Shown: piece after piece, positions 21,062 through 29,643 of the stretch | How positions within the stretch are numbered: the stretch's first letter is position 1 | Layout: each line of letters starts with the position of its first letter | DNA from: Planctomycetota bacterium | GTDB lineage: Bacteria > Planctomycetota > UBA1135 > GCA-002686595 | Length of the DNA stretch: 64,000 nt | NCBI GenBank assembly: GCA_012959785.1 | Contig: DUCM01000005.1 | Span: 338,419-402,418 of the forward strand | Reading direction: 5' to 3' | The notes under the pieces: model-generated | What the model was told of the DNA's origin: nothing | Database searches by the model: none | The model's input: the letters and a program-made list of their open reading frames with translations, nothing else | Made by a program: the position numbers and the translations under genes

Positions 21062-23572
21062 ATGCATCGACTCCGCCAACTCAGCGCCACCTGCTCCCTC
21101 GCCCTCGCCTGCTGCTTGCCCCTCCTGGCCACGGGCAACGCGAGCCGCCACGCCCAGGACACCCGCGAGCTTTTGCAAGCCCAGGCCGAGAGTGCCAGCA
21201 ATCTCAGCATCGATGAACTCTGGCGCAATGCCGCCAGCCTCGACTCGCTCTTCCTCGAACTCGCGAGTGATGATCTGGAGAGTGCCCTCGACGGACTTTT
21301 GCGCTCTCCCGCTGAACTCGGCTCCCACGGACTGCTGCTCCTCGTCAGCCTGCGGCTCTCCAGCGACAACCCCGACTTCGCCCTGCTCACCGACGCCCTT
21401 CTCCCGCTATTCGAAGACGAGGACGAGGGCGTGCGCAGCGCCGCTGCCGGCCTTTTCGCCGACCCCGGTTTCGCCCAACTCGAATTGACCCGCGGCGAGC
21501 CCTTGGTGAAGAGCCTCCTGGCCGTGGCCGAGGACTCGGACAACCCGCCGGACACGCGCATCGCCTTCGCCCTGGTGGCCCACGAACGCGGCGGTGGTTC
21601 GACCCAACGCAGCGCGCGCCGCGTCATGCTGGACTTCATGAATTCGAGCCGGCCTGCCCTGCGCTCCCGCGGCGCCCTGGCCTTGGCCCAGATCGGCGAC
21701 ATCGAAACCGCCCGCGGCGAACTCGAGTCCCTCTCCCAACTGCCTGGCAGCGACGGCCGTTTGGCGGGGGCCTTCCTCAAGAATGAACTGCTCAAGACCT
21801 ATTACGAGTCGCGTCTGCGCGCCCAGCGCGAGAGCTTGACCGAAGGCCGCGACGACGAAGCTCCGGCCCGGGGCCTCGAGCGCGTCCAGCGCATGATGGA
21901 CTTGATTCAGCACACCCACATCGAGGGCGATGTGCACGACCAGGAGGACCTCCTCGACGCGGCCCTCGACGGCATGTTGGGCAGCCTAGACCAACACTCA
22001 AGCTACATGAACCCCGCCGCCTACGCGAAGTTCCAACAGGAGCTCTCGGGCGAGTACGGCGGCATCGGCGCGTATGTGGCCGTGGATCCCGGCGACAGCC
22101 TGTTCACTATCACCCAACCGATCTACTCGGGACCGGCTTACAAGGCCGACCTGCGCACCGATGACAAGATCGTGCAGATCGGCATCTGGCCCACCCACGA
22201 CCACGGCATCAGCAAGGACCAGAACGAGATTATCCGGCGCCTCAAGGGAGAGCCCGGCACCGACATCAAACTCTACATTTGGCGCCGAGGCATGCCGACC
22301 GAGTTGATCGACCGCCCCACCGAGGACATGGCCGTGACCATCACCCGCGGCTTCATCACGATCCCCACGGTCAAGTCAGCAATGCTGCCGGGACAGGTCG
22401 CCCTGGTGGAACTTTCGCAATTCAGTAGTGTGGCTTCCAAGGAACTGCGCCGGGCGCTCAACGAACTTTTGGAAGCGGGCGCCGAATCGATAGTCCTCGA
22501 CCTGCGCTCGAACCCTGGCGGACTGCTCTCCGAAGCGCGCGCCGTGGTCGATCTCTTCCTCGCCAAGGGCAAGCGTGTGGTCACGACCGAGAGTCGCATC
22601 GCGGCCCCCGACAATCTCGATACCCGTCGGCGCTCCGTAGTGCCCGCCGACATGCCGGTGGTGGTCCTGATCAACCGCTTCAGCGCCTCGGCATCGGAAA
22701 TCGTCTCCGGCGCCCTGCAAGACCACGGACGCGCGACCCTCGTGGGTCAGCGCTCCTTCGGCAAGGGCTCGGTCCAGAACCTCATGCGCATGGGCGCCGA
22801 CGATCAGTACCGCGACGCAAACCACAACGGCAAGCACGACAACTGGGAAGAGCTCACCGTGGACCGCAACAAAAACGGAGAGTTCGATTTCTCTGGCCGC
22901 GCCAAACTGACCATCGCCCGCTATCTTTTGCCCTCGGGCCGATCGATCCACCGCGAACTCGACGATGAAGGCAACATCGAGAGCTTCGGTGGAGTCTCGC
23001 CCGAATTCATCGTGGCCCCCAAGCGTTGGGAAGCCTGGCGCCTCGAGGAGATGTTCGACTTGCAGAGCCAAGGCACTGTGCGCGCCTGGACCCGCGAAAA
23101 GTTCGCGGGCCACGCGGAACTCTTCGGTCGTCTAGCCCAGGACGACGCCAAGGATCCCGACCGCTACCCCGGTTTTGATGAGTTTTATGATTCCCTGGAG
23201 ACCGCCTTGCCCCGGGAAGATGTGCGCTTCATGGTGCGCCGCGAAGTGCGCCGCCTGGTGCAGGACGAGCGCGGAGCTTCTTTCCCTCGGGGCGACTACG
23301 AGGAGGACATACAGCTCCAAAAGGCTCTGCAAGTTGCCCTCTCCGAACTCGGCCGCGATCCCTACGAAATCGAAGCCTACCGCCGCACATTCGACGCCCG
23401 CGAGAGCCTCACCGGAGGCGAATTGATCGCCAGCGCCGACACCGACCCAGCTTCACGGCAGGACGTGCGCACCGCCCTGGGGCTGATTGCCGAAGCCCGC
23501 CGCGGAGACGGCAAATTCTCCAGTGAGGCCCTCGAACGGCTACAGAAGATCCTCTCCGAACTCGACCGCTGA
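21062..23572 (+). CDS. S41 C-terminal processing peptidase with EF-hand-like insertion
   Basis: 836 aa from the ATG at 21062, which opens a signal peptide (LRQLSATCSLALACCLPLLA), so periplasmic or exported. Residues about 30-270 form an alpha-helical HEAT-like region. A PDZ domain follows (GEYGGIGAYVAVDPGD to DDKIVQIG). The S41 catalytic core has FSASASEIV with the predicted nucleophile Ser543 and SFGKGSVQ with Lys568, the spacing of 25 seen in E. coli Prc. Between GSVQNL and AKLTIARYLLPSGRSI lies an insertion of about 40 residues with two loops of EF-hand pattern (585-596 and 601-612). The C-terminal region of about 200 residues is helical. Role: degradation or processing of envelope proteins, possibly calcium-tuned. 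Longer than typical CtpA (about 400-450 aa). Confidence 0.9.
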   Translation: MHRLRQLSATCSLALACCLPLLATGNASRHAQDTRELLQAQAESASNLSIDELWRNAASLDSLFLELASDDLESALDGLLRSPAELGSHGLLLLVSLRLSSDNPDFALLTDALLPLFEDEDEGVRSAAAGLFADPGFAQLELTRGEPLVKSLLAVAEDSDNPPDTRIAFALVAHERGGGSTQRSARRVMLDFMNSSRPALRSRGALALAQIGDIETARGELESLSQLPGSDGRLAGAFLKNELLKTYYESRLRAQRESLTEGRDDEAPARGLERVQRMMDLIQHTHIEGDVHDQEDLLDAALDGMLGSLDQHSSYMNPAAYAKFQQELSGEYGGIGAYVAVDPGDSLFTITQPIYSGPAYKADLRTDDKIVQIGIWPTHDHGISKDQNEIIRRLKGEPGTDIKLYIWRRGMPTELIDRPTEDMAVTITRGFITIPTVKSAMLPGQVALVELSQFSSVASKELRRALNELLEAGAESIVLDLRSNPGGLLSEARAVVDLFLAKGKRVVTTESRIAAPDNLDTRRRSVVPADMPVVVLINRFSASASEIVSGALQDHGRATLVGQRSFGKGSVQNLMRMGADDQYRDANHNGKHDNWEELTVDRNKNGEFDFSGRAKLTIARYLLPSGRSIHRELDDEGNIESFGGVSPEFIVAPKRWEAWRLEEMFDLQSQGTVRAWTREKFAGHAELFGRLAQDDAKDPDRYPGFDEFYDSLETALPREDVRFMVRREVRRLVQDERGASFPRGDYEEDIQLQKALQVALSELGRDPYEIEAYRRTFDARESLTGGELIASADTDPASRQDVRTALGLIAEARRGDGKFSSEALERLQKILSELDR

Positions 23573-23584
23573 CAGGTTGCTACG

Positions 23585-23998
23585 TCACGCCGTGGGTGAC
23601 GGGCCGATCTCGGCGGGCAGTTCGGCCTCGTAGCCCTCTACGAAGTACTCGTCGAAATCGAAACCCTCGCGAAAGTCGTCCACAGTGTCCTCCTCACGGC
23701 GCTTGATCATACCGGCGTCCACCAGGAGGAACACGATCCGACCCCAATCGAGGGTCGAGTGAATTCCCCAGCGGCGCCAAACCGTGGCACCCATGGGACC
23801 GAACTTGCGGCGCGCCTCAAGGCGCAAGCCGGCCACGAGTTCCTGGCCGGTGAGGTGCCGGTCGCTGCCCTCGGCCTCGTCGCGACCAGCGAGGACCATC
23901 GCGGCCTGCAAGGCTTCGAAAAGGAAGGCGTAGGCCTCCCGGGAATAGCGGCCGTCCTCGCGGGCCAGACGGCTGATGGAATCGCGTTCTTCACTCAT
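23585..23998 (-). CDS. Verrucomicrobia/Planctomycetes-restricted small protein (Minf_1886 / TIGR04138 type)
   Basis: 137 aa from the ATG at 23998. The sequence has the pattern of a family described only from Planctomycetes and Verrucomicrobia: YSREAYAFLFEALQAAM, HLTGQELVAGLRLEA, RKFGPMGATVWRRWGI, DWGRIVFLLVDAGMI, then an acidic end with DFREGFDFDEYF. No function is known for the family. The fold is probably mostly helical and cytoplasmic; no cysteines or catalytic motif stand out. The start overlaps the holB stop by four bases (ATGA), so it is coupled to a DNA-replication gene. The family name comes from memory of its consensus. Confidence 0.85.
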   Translation of the reverse strand: MSEERDSISRLAREDGRYSREAYAFLFEALQAAMVLAGRDEAEGSDRHLTGQELVAGLRLEARRKFGPMGATVWRRWGIHSTLDWGRIVFLLVDAGMIKRREEDTVDDFREGFDFDEYFVEGYEAELPAEIGPSPTA

Positions 23999-25053
23999 CG
24001 GGAAGCTCCTGCCGCCTTGCGCGGACGGCTCATGCGTTCGGCCTCCCGCAAGGCCAGGAAGGCGCGGTCGAGGAGGCTCTCGGCGGCGATGTTGCGGTTC
24101 GACTCGGCGCATAGATCGAGGACGCAGCGCAGAGTCATGGCGGTGCAAGCGGGACTCCATTTGCGCCCCCTGGCGAGGTCGCCGTGGGCCAGGGATTCTG
24201 GATCGGCGCCCGCGTGCAGGGCCAGGACATCATGCAGGATCCCCAACACCAGTCGCAAGGCTGCGCGAGCCTGGGTGCGGGTCTGGGCGGCGGGTGTCTT
24301 GCCAGCAAATTCGGCCTTCAGACCCAAGACTTCGGTGCTGGCGAGCAGGGGGTCGGTCTGGCCCGAGAGGACGCGGGCCAGGATCTCGCGCACCTCCAGC
24401 GCGGATCCGCGCTGAAGCTCCAGAGCAAGCCCCGGCGAGCCCCCGCTCCAGCGCGAGCATTGCTCGGCGGCGGCGCCCTCGAAACCAGCGCGGGCCAGGA
24501 TCAGGGCGGTATCGGCCCGGCTGAGGGCGCCAAAGTCCACGCAGATGCAACGGCTGCGCACGGTAGCGAGCAAGACATCGGGGTGCGCGCTCTCCAAGAT
24601 CAGAAGAGTGTTCCGGCCTGGTTCTTCGAGGGTCTTCAAGAGGGCATTCTGAGCGGACTCGTTGGCGCGCTCGAATTCACGCACGATCACCGCCCGCAAT
24701 CCGCCTTCGGCTGAACGCAGAGCCAAGAAACTCTCGATGGTCTTCTCCGGCCCCCCATCACGGGGACTGATGTAGCCCACCTTCAAGACATCCTCGCCAT
24801 CGGCGAGGGCATCGATGATGAAGATATCGGCGAAGGATCCAGCCGCCAGGCGTTTACACGGACCACAGTCGCCGCAGGGCGCAGCGGGGCCCGCGGCGCA
24901 GGCCAGGCCCTGGACGAACCAGCGAGCGGCCATGAATTTGCCGATACCCGCAGCTCCCTGAAAGAGCAGGGCGTGGGAGAGGCGGCCCTGGGTGTGCGCA
25001 CGCCATAAACCCTCCACGACGGAGCGGTGCCCCAAGGGCTCAGACGCCCACAC
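23995..25053 (-). CDS. holB: DNA polymerase III delta' subunit (clamp loader)
   Basis: 352 aa from the GTG at 25053, chosen because a strong ribosome site (GGAGGT, 25064-25059) lies five bases upstream. An earlier ATG at 25107 would overlap tmk by 68 bases. AAA+ domain with LSHALLFQGAAGIGK, a zinc module with CGDCGPCKR plus an upstream Cys, and FERANESAQNALLKTLEEPG and TVRSRC (SRC sensor motif). The P-loop reads GIGKF, with no Ser/Thr after Lys, which fits a non-ATP-binding delta' subunit. Helps load the sliding clamp. The start overlaps the tmk 3' end by 14 bases; tmk-holB pairing is common in bacteria. Confidence 0.92.
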   Translation of the reverse strand: MWASEPLGHRSVVEGLWRAHTQGRLSHALLFQGAAGIGKFMAARWFVQGLACAAGPAAPCGDCGPCKRLAAGSFADIFIIDALADGEDVLKVGYISPRDGGPEKTIESFLALRSAEGGLRAVIVREFERANESAQNALLKTLEEPGRNTLLILESAHPDVLLATVRSRCICVDFGALSRADTALILARAGFEGAAAEQCSRWSGGSPGLALELQRGSALEVREILARVLSGQTDPLLASTEVLGLKAEFAGKTPAAQTRTQARAALRLVLGILHDVLALHAGADPESLAHGDLARGRKWSPACTAMTLRCVLDLCAESNRNIAAESLLDRAFLALREAERMSRPRKAAGASR

Positions 25054-25696
25054 GCTGCACCTCCGCGAGAATTCGGTCGTGCACTTCGGCACTGGATCCC
25101 GAGCCATCGATCAAGCGGGCCGCTTCGAACTCCTCGGCGTAGCGCCGATACCCTAGAGCCACTCTGCGCTGAAATTCGAGGCCCTTGGCTTCGATGCGGT
25201 CACCTGGTTCACCGCGGCGGCTCGCCGCAAGCTCGACATCGACATCAAGGATCAGCACCAGATCCGGCCCGGGCTGCGAAGCCCAGTCTCTCAAGAGTTG
25301 TACCACCAGCGCCGGGTCCAGATCGCCGGCCACGGCCTGGTAGGCGAAAGTCGATGAGTTGAATCGCTCGCAGACCACATCCGCGCCGCCCTTGAGGGCC
25401 GGACTCACGAGTTGGTCCAACATCTGCCGCCGGGAGGCCGCGAACAGCAGGGTTTCAACCTCGGCACCGATCTCGAAGCGCTGGCTGAGCAGGATCTCGC
25501 GCACGGCCTCGCCGAGCAGGGTGCTACCCGGTTCGCGCAGGTGCAATTCTGCGGGCACGCCCAGAGCGCGCCTCAAGAGTTCGGCCTGGGTGCTCTTGCC
25601 GCAACCGTCGACTCCATCAATAACGATGAAGCGTCCCCGTTTCGAGGAAGACTGCCCTGCTTCAAATTCTTGCGTCCCATCCAGCATGCCTGCCAT
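25040..25696 (-). CDS. tmk: Thymidylate kinase
   Basis: 218 aa from the ATG at 25696, preceded closely by GGAGGT (25705-25700). ATGs at 25726 and 25687 are alternatives. P-loop FIVIDGVDGCGKSTQAELL near the N-terminus, the DRx-type segment replaced by CERFNSSTFAYQAVAGDL, and the family segment LREPGSTLLGEAVREILL. Phosphorylates dTMP to dTDP. First gene of the tmk-holB-small-protein operon, divergent from the methyltransferase gene with about 84 bases between starts. Confidence 0.94.
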   Translation of the reverse strand: MAGMLDGTQEFEAGQSSSKRGRFIVIDGVDGCGKSTQAELLRRALGVPAELHLREPGSTLLGEAVREILLSQRFEIGAEVETLLFAASRRQMLDQLVSPALKGGADVVCERFNSSTFAYQAVAGDLDPALVVQLLRDWASQPGPDLVLILDVDVELAASRRGEPGDRIEAKGLEFQRRVALGYRRYAEEFEAARLIDGSGSSAEVHDRILAEVQRVGV

Positions 25697-25780
25697 CCTA
25701 CCTCCAAAGGTTGCCGCCGAGGCCATGATTCAGGGCCGGGCGAATCGAAACGGCCGACTCTGCCTGCTATCCTGCTCAGC

Positions 25781-26506
25781 GTGTCAACCATCTCCCAACG
25801 CACCCTGGACCTGCGTGCGCGCTACTTCAATGAGGACCAGCACCCCTACCGGCTGCTCGAGCGGGCCATCGAAGAAAAACTGCGCCCTGACGACCTGCTC
25901 CTCGAAGTGGGCTGCGGGCGCACGGCACCGGTGCTCTCCAAGTTTCGCGGCCGCACCCGGCGCCTGGTGGGCGTGGACCCGGTGACCTTTGAACTCGCCC
26001 CAGAACTGCAGGGCGAGATCGAGTTGGTGAGCGGCGACATGGCCCACACCACCCTCGAGTCCGCTTCGGTGGACCTCGCCATCTCGCGCGCGCTCATGGA
26101 ACATGTGCGCGACCCGGGCCGCGCCCTGGAGGAAATGCAACGCGTCCTCAAGGCCGGCGGGCACTACATTTTCCTGGCCCCCAACCTTGGCGACTACGGT
26201 TCGATTCTGGCCTGGCTGACCCCCAACCGTTTCCACGCGGACATCGTCAAGCGCGTTGAGGGCCGCGAACTCGAGGACACTTTCCCGGCCTTCTTCCGCT
26301 GCAACACCCGCGGCACCATCGAGCGGCTGTGCGAATCTAGCGGGCTCGTACTCGAGAGCTGCGAATACTTGGGTCAGTACCCCGCCTACCTGCAATTCAA
26401 CGCGGCCCTGTTCCTGCTGGGTACGGGCTACGAGAAACTCATCAGCCGTTTCCACGCCCTGCGCTTCTTGCGCGGCTGGCTCCTGGTGGTGCTGCGCAAG
26501 CCCTGA
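25781..26506 (+). CDS. Class I SAM-dependent methyltransferase
   Basis: 241 aa from a GTG at 25781. The frame continues upstream into tmk-antisense sequence with no family similarity, so the GTG is preferred. Rossmann motif I reads LLLEVGCGRTAPVL, then VGVDPV, SGDMAHTTLESASVDLAISR, EEMQRVLKAGGHYIFLAPN and a C-terminal helical part. This is the Methyltransf_11/25 type; the substrate cannot be told. The phrase FLAPNLGDYGSILAWLTPNR resembles methyltransferases of surface-glycan loci, but no glycan genes adjoin it. Converges with the TPR/peptidase gene (3-base gap). Confidence 0.85.
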   Translation: MSTISQRTLDLRARYFNEDQHPYRLLERAIEEKLRPDDLLLEVGCGRTAPVLSKFRGRTRRLVGVDPVTFELAPELQGEIELVSGDMAHTTLESASVDLAISRALMEHVRDPGRALEEMQRVLKAGGHYIFLAPNLGDYGSILAWLTPNRFHADIVKRVEGRELEDTFPAFFRCNTRGTIERLCESSGLVLESCEYLGQYPAYLQFNAALFLLGTGYEKLISRFHALRFLRGWLLVVLRKP

Positions 26507-26509
26507 CGC

Positions 26510-29437
26510 CTAGCCGTCGCCTTGCAGGCGCTGCTCGAGGGCGCGCCACTCGTCCAACTCGCCGCCCTTACTGCGGCTGGCGTCAAGTTTTTCGCGAGCC
26601 TCCCCAAGGCGGCCCAGTTCTGCAAGGCAACGCCCTTCGGCCAGGGTTAGCCTGGTGCGCTCCTCGCCCGTGGGCGTCTCGTCGCTGTCGAGCTTTGCGG
26701 GCACGAGCAAGGCCACGGTGTACTCCCTTAGAGCCTCTTCCCAAAGACCCTGAGCTTCGAGGGCCGCGCCCCACTGAATGTGCAGGGAGGACGAGAAGGG
26801 ATCGACCTGATTGGCGTGCCGGAGATGGCCCGCCGCTTCCGGCCAGCGCTCGTTGAGCGCGTGCCAGTCGGCCACCTGTCGACGCCAGGCGAGATCGCCC
26901 GCGTCGTGTGCCAGCCAACGCTCGGCGGCGGCCATGCCCTCGTCGTCGCGGTCTGCGTCGAGGTACAGCGCGGCGAGCCGGAGTTCGGCGCAGAGGTCCT
27001 TGTCCGAGAAGCCCGGGAAGGCCCTCTCGGCCGCCAGGAGTTGCTCCTCCGCCTCGGCCACTTGCCCCTCTGAAAGCAGCAGTGCCCCCAAGGTCACCCG
27101 CGCCCTGAAGTCCTCGCCTCCGGCAGCCAAACCGGCGGCGGTGAATTTGCGTGCCTCTTGGTGTTCGCCCGCTGCGAGGGCCATTTCGCCCCGCAGGAAA
27201 AGTGCCCGGGGTGGATCCTCGCCAGCCCGCCGCACCTGGCGCAGGGCTTCAGTGGCGTCCACATCGCGGCCCTGCTGCCAGTTCCCATAGGCCCGCGTGC
27301 ACCAATCCCGTTGCCAGTCCGCACGCTCCGCTCGAGCGGATTCGGGAGGCAACTCGGCGGGCATGGAGATCGCCAACCGCAAGAGTTGCCTGCGACTCCA
27401 ACGCGGCTCGAGGGAGAGCGGTGCGAGGGTGCGATCGATGAAGGCCAAGAGCTCTGCGTCGAGTTCCTCGGGAGTTAGCCCAAACACATCCAACAAAGCC
27501 TGGTCGAGGTCAAGGCCAGCGTCAAACGCCTCTAGCAGCCGAATCATGGGGGTGAAGCCGTAACGCTCGATGAGCATCTGGCAGGTCAAGCCACCCTGGT
27601 AATAGCCGAAGATAATGCGCGGCCCGCGAAAGGCTGCGTTCAAGTCGCGCACGGGGATGATCTCGTTGTTGGCCCGGGCGTCGATCAAGTCGCGGCGCAT
27701 GTTGCGATCCCAAGCCGGGTTTGCGGTCTTCTCCTCCCAGGTGGCAAGGCCCTCGGTGATCCAACGCGGGCAGCGGTTGTGCGACAGCCCCAGGTGGATC
27801 ACATGGGTGAACTCGTGGAAGGAAGTGCGCGCCCAGGAGAACGAACCGCGCATCTCCGAGAGGGGCGAGAGCGCGGTCACCACCGGCCCAAAGCACACAC
27901 CCAGGGCCGGAAAGCCCCCGAAGCCCGTCGAACGCACGGAAAAGTCCTCGTGCCTGCGAAAGACCTCGATGTGGCATGGCTCGGGGGTGAAGCCGTAGCG
28001 CCCACTGAGTTCCTCGCGGGCTTCGCGATAGAAGGGTTCGAGGTAGACCTGCAAGACCGCCGCGGATTCGGGCAGCATGGAGAAAGACAGCTCGCCAAAA
28101 TCAAGCTGGGTGTAGTTCTTCTCCAAGCGCTCGAGCACCAGGGTCATGTTTTTGCGCCAGGCGTCCTGGCGCAATCCACCCTCGGCTTTCGAGCGCCGCA
28201 GAGCAACGAGGGCACCGGGCTCGTCGCCGGTGTTGGCTAGCGCCCGACCAAGCAGTGTCCAGGCCAGGTAGTCCGAACTGTCGCGGCCCACGGCAGCCTC
28301 GAGGAAGGGCCGGGCTTCGCCAAAGCGGTAGAGCAGGATCAGGTGTTCCCCCAACACCCGTTCGGGAGCGCTGTCCCCTGGTTTCTCGCGCAAGAGCTGG
28401 GCCAGAATCTCGCGGCAGCGTGCTTTTTCGTGTTGCACCCACGCCAGAGCCGCCCGCAGGCTGCGCACATCGCGGCGCTCTGGCGCCAGACTCTCCGCCC
28501 GCCCGAGCGCCGCCCGCACGGCGGGCAACTTGCCCACGCTCAAGTGACTGGAGATGGCCGCCACCTGGGCGTCGATGGAGTCGGGCCGCGCCTTCAGGGC
28601 ACGCTCCAGAAACTCCTGTGCCGAGCGATTGCGGCGGTGGTAGTTGGTGCGGTGGATCTCGAAGAGCCCCAGGAGCGCCGCCTCGTGGTGGGGATTGAGG
28701 GCCAGGGCGGCGTCGAAGAGTCCCGCTGCCGAGCGCGAGGCTCCCTCGGCAACTTCGCGGTCGGCTTCGAAGTAGAGCGAGCCGAGTTCCGCCAACACAT
28801 CGGCTTGTTCGCCCTCGCCCTCGCGCGCCAAACGGTCGGCGGCCACGAGGGCGCGCCCCGCGTCCTCGACGCTGCCCAGAGCCCTCAGGCAGCGGGCCCG
28901 CGCCAGGTGCTCGCGCCAATCCCTGGCGCCCGTGCCCCGCGCGCCCAAGCGCCAGAGACTTGGAGCTCCGCCTGGGTCGCCGCCCGCTGCGCTCACGCGG
29001 CCCGCGAGCCAGGCGTGACGCGCGTCTTCGCCGGGGTCGAGGTGCTCCTCGAACTCGGCCAGGGCTTCCCCGGCTTCCACCACGCGGCCCAATTCGAGCA
29101 GCAGTTCCACCAAGGTTGCGCCAGCCAGGATTTGTAATTCAGCGCCCTCGGCATCGGCCAGGGCCCGCCTGGCGTGGCGCTCGGCCGCCTTCCAATCGGC
29201 CTCGTCGAAGAGTACTTGGGCCAGGAGAGCCCGGCTGTTCGCGTCCTCGGGTTCGTCGCGCAGGTGAGCACCGAGGAGTTGCCGGGCAGCGGCATAATTG
29301 CCCCTGCGTCTGAGGCGCCGGGCTTCGCCGCGCTCCTCCTCGAGAATTTCGAGCAGGCCATCGTCTTGCGGAATCGCAGGCGCGCCGGCGTATCCGGGAG
29401 CGAGCAGCAGGAGGCAGAGGAGGAAGATGCGGTTCAC
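26510..29437 (-). CDS. Exported TPR protein with gluzincin (peptidase MA-like) domain
   Basis: 975 aa from a GTG start. Signal peptide NRIFLLCLLLLAPGYAGA. Residues about 30-440 are TPR-like helical repeats (for example NYAARQLLGAHLRDEPEDAN). A metallopeptidase domain holds HEFTH at 541-545 and a downstream Glu in WITEGLATWEE (Glu562), the gluzincin HExxH...E arrangement. More TPRs fill the C-terminus (about 740-970). The peptidase-MA family with flanking TPRs is widespread in planctomycetes and delta-proteobacteria, but substrates are unknown. Likely periplasmic. Divergent from the amidase gene. Confidence 0.87.
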   Translation of the reverse strand: MNRIFLLCLLLLAPGYAGAPAIPQDDGLLEILEEERGEARRLRRRGNYAAARQLLGAHLRDEPEDANSRALLAQVLFDEADWKAAERHARRALADAEGAELQILAGATLVELLLELGRVVEAGEALAEFEEHLDPGEDARHAWLAGRVSAAGGDPGGAPSLWRLGARGTGARDWREHLARARCLRALGSVEDAGRALVAADRLAREGEGEQADVLAELGSLYFEADREVAEGASRSAAGLFDAALALNPHHEAALLGLFEIHRTNYHRRNRSAQEFLERALKARPDSIDAQVAAISSHLSVGKLPAVRAALGRAESLAPERRDVRSLRAALAWVQHEKARCREILAQLLREKPGDSAPERVLGEHLILLYRFGEARPFLEAAVGRDSSDYLAWTLLGRALANTGDEPGALVALRRSKAEGGLRQDAWRKNMTLVLERLEKNYTQLDFGELSFSMLPESAAVLQVYLEPFYREAREELSGRYGFTPEPCHIEVFRRHEDFSVRSTGFGGFPALGVCFGPVVTALSPLSEMRGSFSWARTSFHEFTHVIHLGLSHNRCPRWITEGLATWEEKTANPAWDRNMRRDLIDARANNEIIPVRDLNAAFRGPRIIFGYYQGGLTCQMLIERYGFTPMIRLLEAFDAGLDLDQALLDVFGLTPEELDAELLAFIDRTLAPLSLEPRWSRRQLLRLAISMPAELPPESARAERADWQRDWCTRAYGNWQQGRDVDATEALRQVRRAGEDPPRALFLRGEMALAAGEHQEARKFTAAGLAAGGEDFRARVTLGALLLSEGQVAEAEEQLLAAERAFPGFSDKDLCAELRLAALYLDADRDDEGMAAAERWLAHDAGDLAWRRQVADWHALNERWPEAAGHLRHANQVDPFSSSLHIQWGAALEAQGLWEEALREYTVALLVPAKLDSDETPTGEERTRLTLAEGRCLAELGRLGEAREKLDASRSKGGELDEWRALEQRLQGDG

Positions 29438-29643
29438 GGGGGCTACGGGCGGAAGGGGTGGGAGCCTGCGATGCTACGGTCCGCAGGCCCCGATGCTATA
29501 CGGTCCACGGGGAGGATCGGGAGAGGAGAGTCGCGGAAGAGCCGGAGGTCTCGCTTGAGCCTTGCTACCACCCTGTCGATGGAGTAAGCCAGGACCCCAT
29601 GCAGGATATAAACGAGGGCAGGCCAGTCAGAATGAGGCCACCT

